From Pseudoalteromonas luteoviolacea (lineage in GTDB: Bacteria; Pseudomonadota; Gammaproteobacteria; Enterobacterales; Alteromonadaceae), in assembly GCF_021654285.1 (NCBI RefSeq), contig NZ_JAKFZS010000019.1, positions 1-64,000 of the forward strand: a stretch of 64,000 bases of DNA. The letters run 5' to 3'. A program made the position numbers and the translations under genes. The notes below the pieces were generated by a model. That model was not told the DNA's origin, did not search any database, and saw only the letters and a program-made list of their open reading frames with translations. This document shows positions 63,106 to 64,000 of this stretch, in pieces. Positions within the stretch are counted from its first letter, which is position 1, and the number at the start of each line of letters is the position of its first letter.

Positions 63106-64000
63106 GGATCCTTACTATTGAGGTTAAAAACTTAGCCTCTTTGCCAGAAGCGCGTATCGACTTTAACGCCCCTCCTTTGAAAAATACTGGTTTGTTTGCC
63201 ATCACAGGTGAAACCGGAGCTGGTAAAAGTACCCTGTTAGATGCCATCTGTCTGGCGTTTTACGGTAAAACGGCGAGATTAAAATCAGACTCAAAAAACA
63301 AAGTCGCTTTTAATGGCGATGAAATCAAGCTGAGTGACCCGAGGCATTTATTGCGAAGAGGGACAGTCTCAGGTTATGCGCAAGTTGGGTTTGTCGCCCA
63401 AGATGGTGAGCAATATACAGCGCGTTGGCAAGTGGCTCGAGCCCGCAATAAAGTGGATGGGCGAATTAAAGAAGCTGAATTGGTATTACTGGATGCCTCT
63501 GCTGAGCAGGTATTGGCGCAAAAATCCAACGCAAAGCAAAAGCTATTACAATTAATTGGGTTGAACTTTGAGCAGTTTACCCGAGCGGTGTTATTAGCTC
63601 AGCACGACTTTGCTGCTTTTTTAAAGGCAAATGCGGATGAGCGCGCTCAGTTGCTGGAGTGTCTGACCGCGACAGAGCAGTTTAGCCGAGTTGGCAAAAC
63701 CATTTTTGAGTTTCACAAGCAAAAGTCTGAAGCGCTTGCTTCGTTTAAGCAAAAGCTTGGTGATATTGAGCTACTCAGTGAAGAGGAGCTTGCCCAAAAG
63801 CAGCAATATTTAGCAGACCTGCAGCAACAGCAGAGTCAGTTACAATCACAAGTAAAAAACCTAGAACAGCATCTAGGTTGGTACACGGCAAAAGCCAAGC
63901 TAGAGCAGCAATTGATTACTTTGTCGAGTAGTGTCGAAGAACAAGACGCGGCACTGGCTAGCCGCAGTGATGAGTTCAAACGTGCACAGCTGGCACAACT
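63102..64000 (+). CDS. sbcC: Exonuclease subunit SbcC, N-terminal part
   Basis: Rad50-type SMC ATPase partner of SbcD. Only the first 299 codons or so lie in the window; the frame is open to the edge. It starts MRILTIEVKNLASL with GGAG upstream. Walker A GETGAGKSTLLDAICLAFYG lies near 38-57, AVLLAQHDFAAFLKA (the Q-loop region) near 160, and ERAQLLECLTATEQFSRVGK leads into the long coiled coil that begins near 205. Confidence 0.95.
   Translation, partial: MRILTIEVKNLASLPEARIDFNAPPLKNTGLFAITGETGAGKSTLLDAICLAFYGKTARLKSDSKNKVAFNGDEIKLSDPRHLLRRGTVSGYAQVGFVAQDGEQYTARWQVARARNKVDGRIKEAELVLLDASAEQVLAQKSNAKQKLLQLIGLNFEQFTRAVLLAQHDFAAFLKANADERAQLLECLTATEQFSRVGKTIFEFHKQKSEALASFKQKLGDIELLSEEELAQKQQYLADLQQQQSQLQSQVKNLEQHLGWYTAKAKLEQQLITLSSSVEEQDAALASRSDEFKRAQLAQ

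Noticed and set aside
1..64000. CRISPR arrays, rRNA operons, intact insertion sequences or prophage
   Set aside because: No spaced direct repeats, rRNA-like stretches, intact transposase genes or phage structural genes were found on reading.

Overview
The window looks like the origin-and-terminus end of the second chromosome (chromid) of a marine gammaproteobacterium of the Pseudoalteromonas type. Three things suggest this: a plasmid-style initiator with iterons and a type Ia ParA/ParB pair sit beside ordinary housekeeping genes; base composition is AT-rich; and the protein families (large-type isocitrate lyase, class II DAHP synthase, TorF-like and MipA-like envelope proteins, many two-component systems) are typical of that group. 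The genus is inferred, not shown.

Region 1 (1-4.8 kb) holds ppsA, its regulator ppsR and a class II DAHP synthase, a PEP-supply and shikimate-entry cluster. Region 2 (4.8-13.1 kb) is the most striking part. A 3.1-kb AT-rich stretch without genes carries a candidate dif site and six copies of a 17-bp element resembling Escherichia coli Ter sites. Next to it lies a recognisable Tus homologue with conserved C6-lock residues, then a plasmid-type rep gene, an iteron origin and parAB. Five Ter-like sites face the origin so as to stop leftward forks; the sixth faces the other way just upstream of tus. The simplest reading is a polar fork trap placed beside the origin, so the replicon is copied in one direction and origin, terminus and dimer resolution share about 6 kb. 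A second array of the same iterons lies 11.5 kb away (21.94-22.23 kb).

Region 3 (13.2-29.7 kb) carries a SWIM/SNF2 helicase, a BaeR-like regulator and a TPR-bearing BaeS-like kinase separated by rmuC, the divergent glyoxylate-shunt genes aceA and glcB, and a MipA/DUF3019/regulator/kinase operon. Region 4 (29.7-44 kb) has a cyclic-di-GMP riboswitch ahead of a secreted beta-helix/LamG protein, small exported proteins, a small heat-shock protein with a possible RNA thermometer, a phoD pseudogene with two lesions, a TorF-like porin, a YebC homologue, an S41 peptidase lipoprotein and a soluble five-PAS chemoreceptor. Region 5 (44.5-52 kb) is mixed metabolism and regulation: GNATs, a class IV aminotransferase with a divergent MerR regulator, two LysR regulators, an AMID-like flavoprotein, an RraB homologue, a fatty-acid hydroxylase and a VOC protein.

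Region 6 (52-58.9 kb) is an RNA-repair locus. RtcR (with its CARF-like N-terminus) diverges from a sigma-54 promoter that drives a leader with degenerate tRNA-like elements, then a slipin, RtcB, RtcA and an RlaP-type nucleotidyltransferase. Region 7 (59-64 kb) has a metallophosphatase lipoprotein, two small uncharacterised proteins, sbcD and the start of sbcC, which is cut by the window end.
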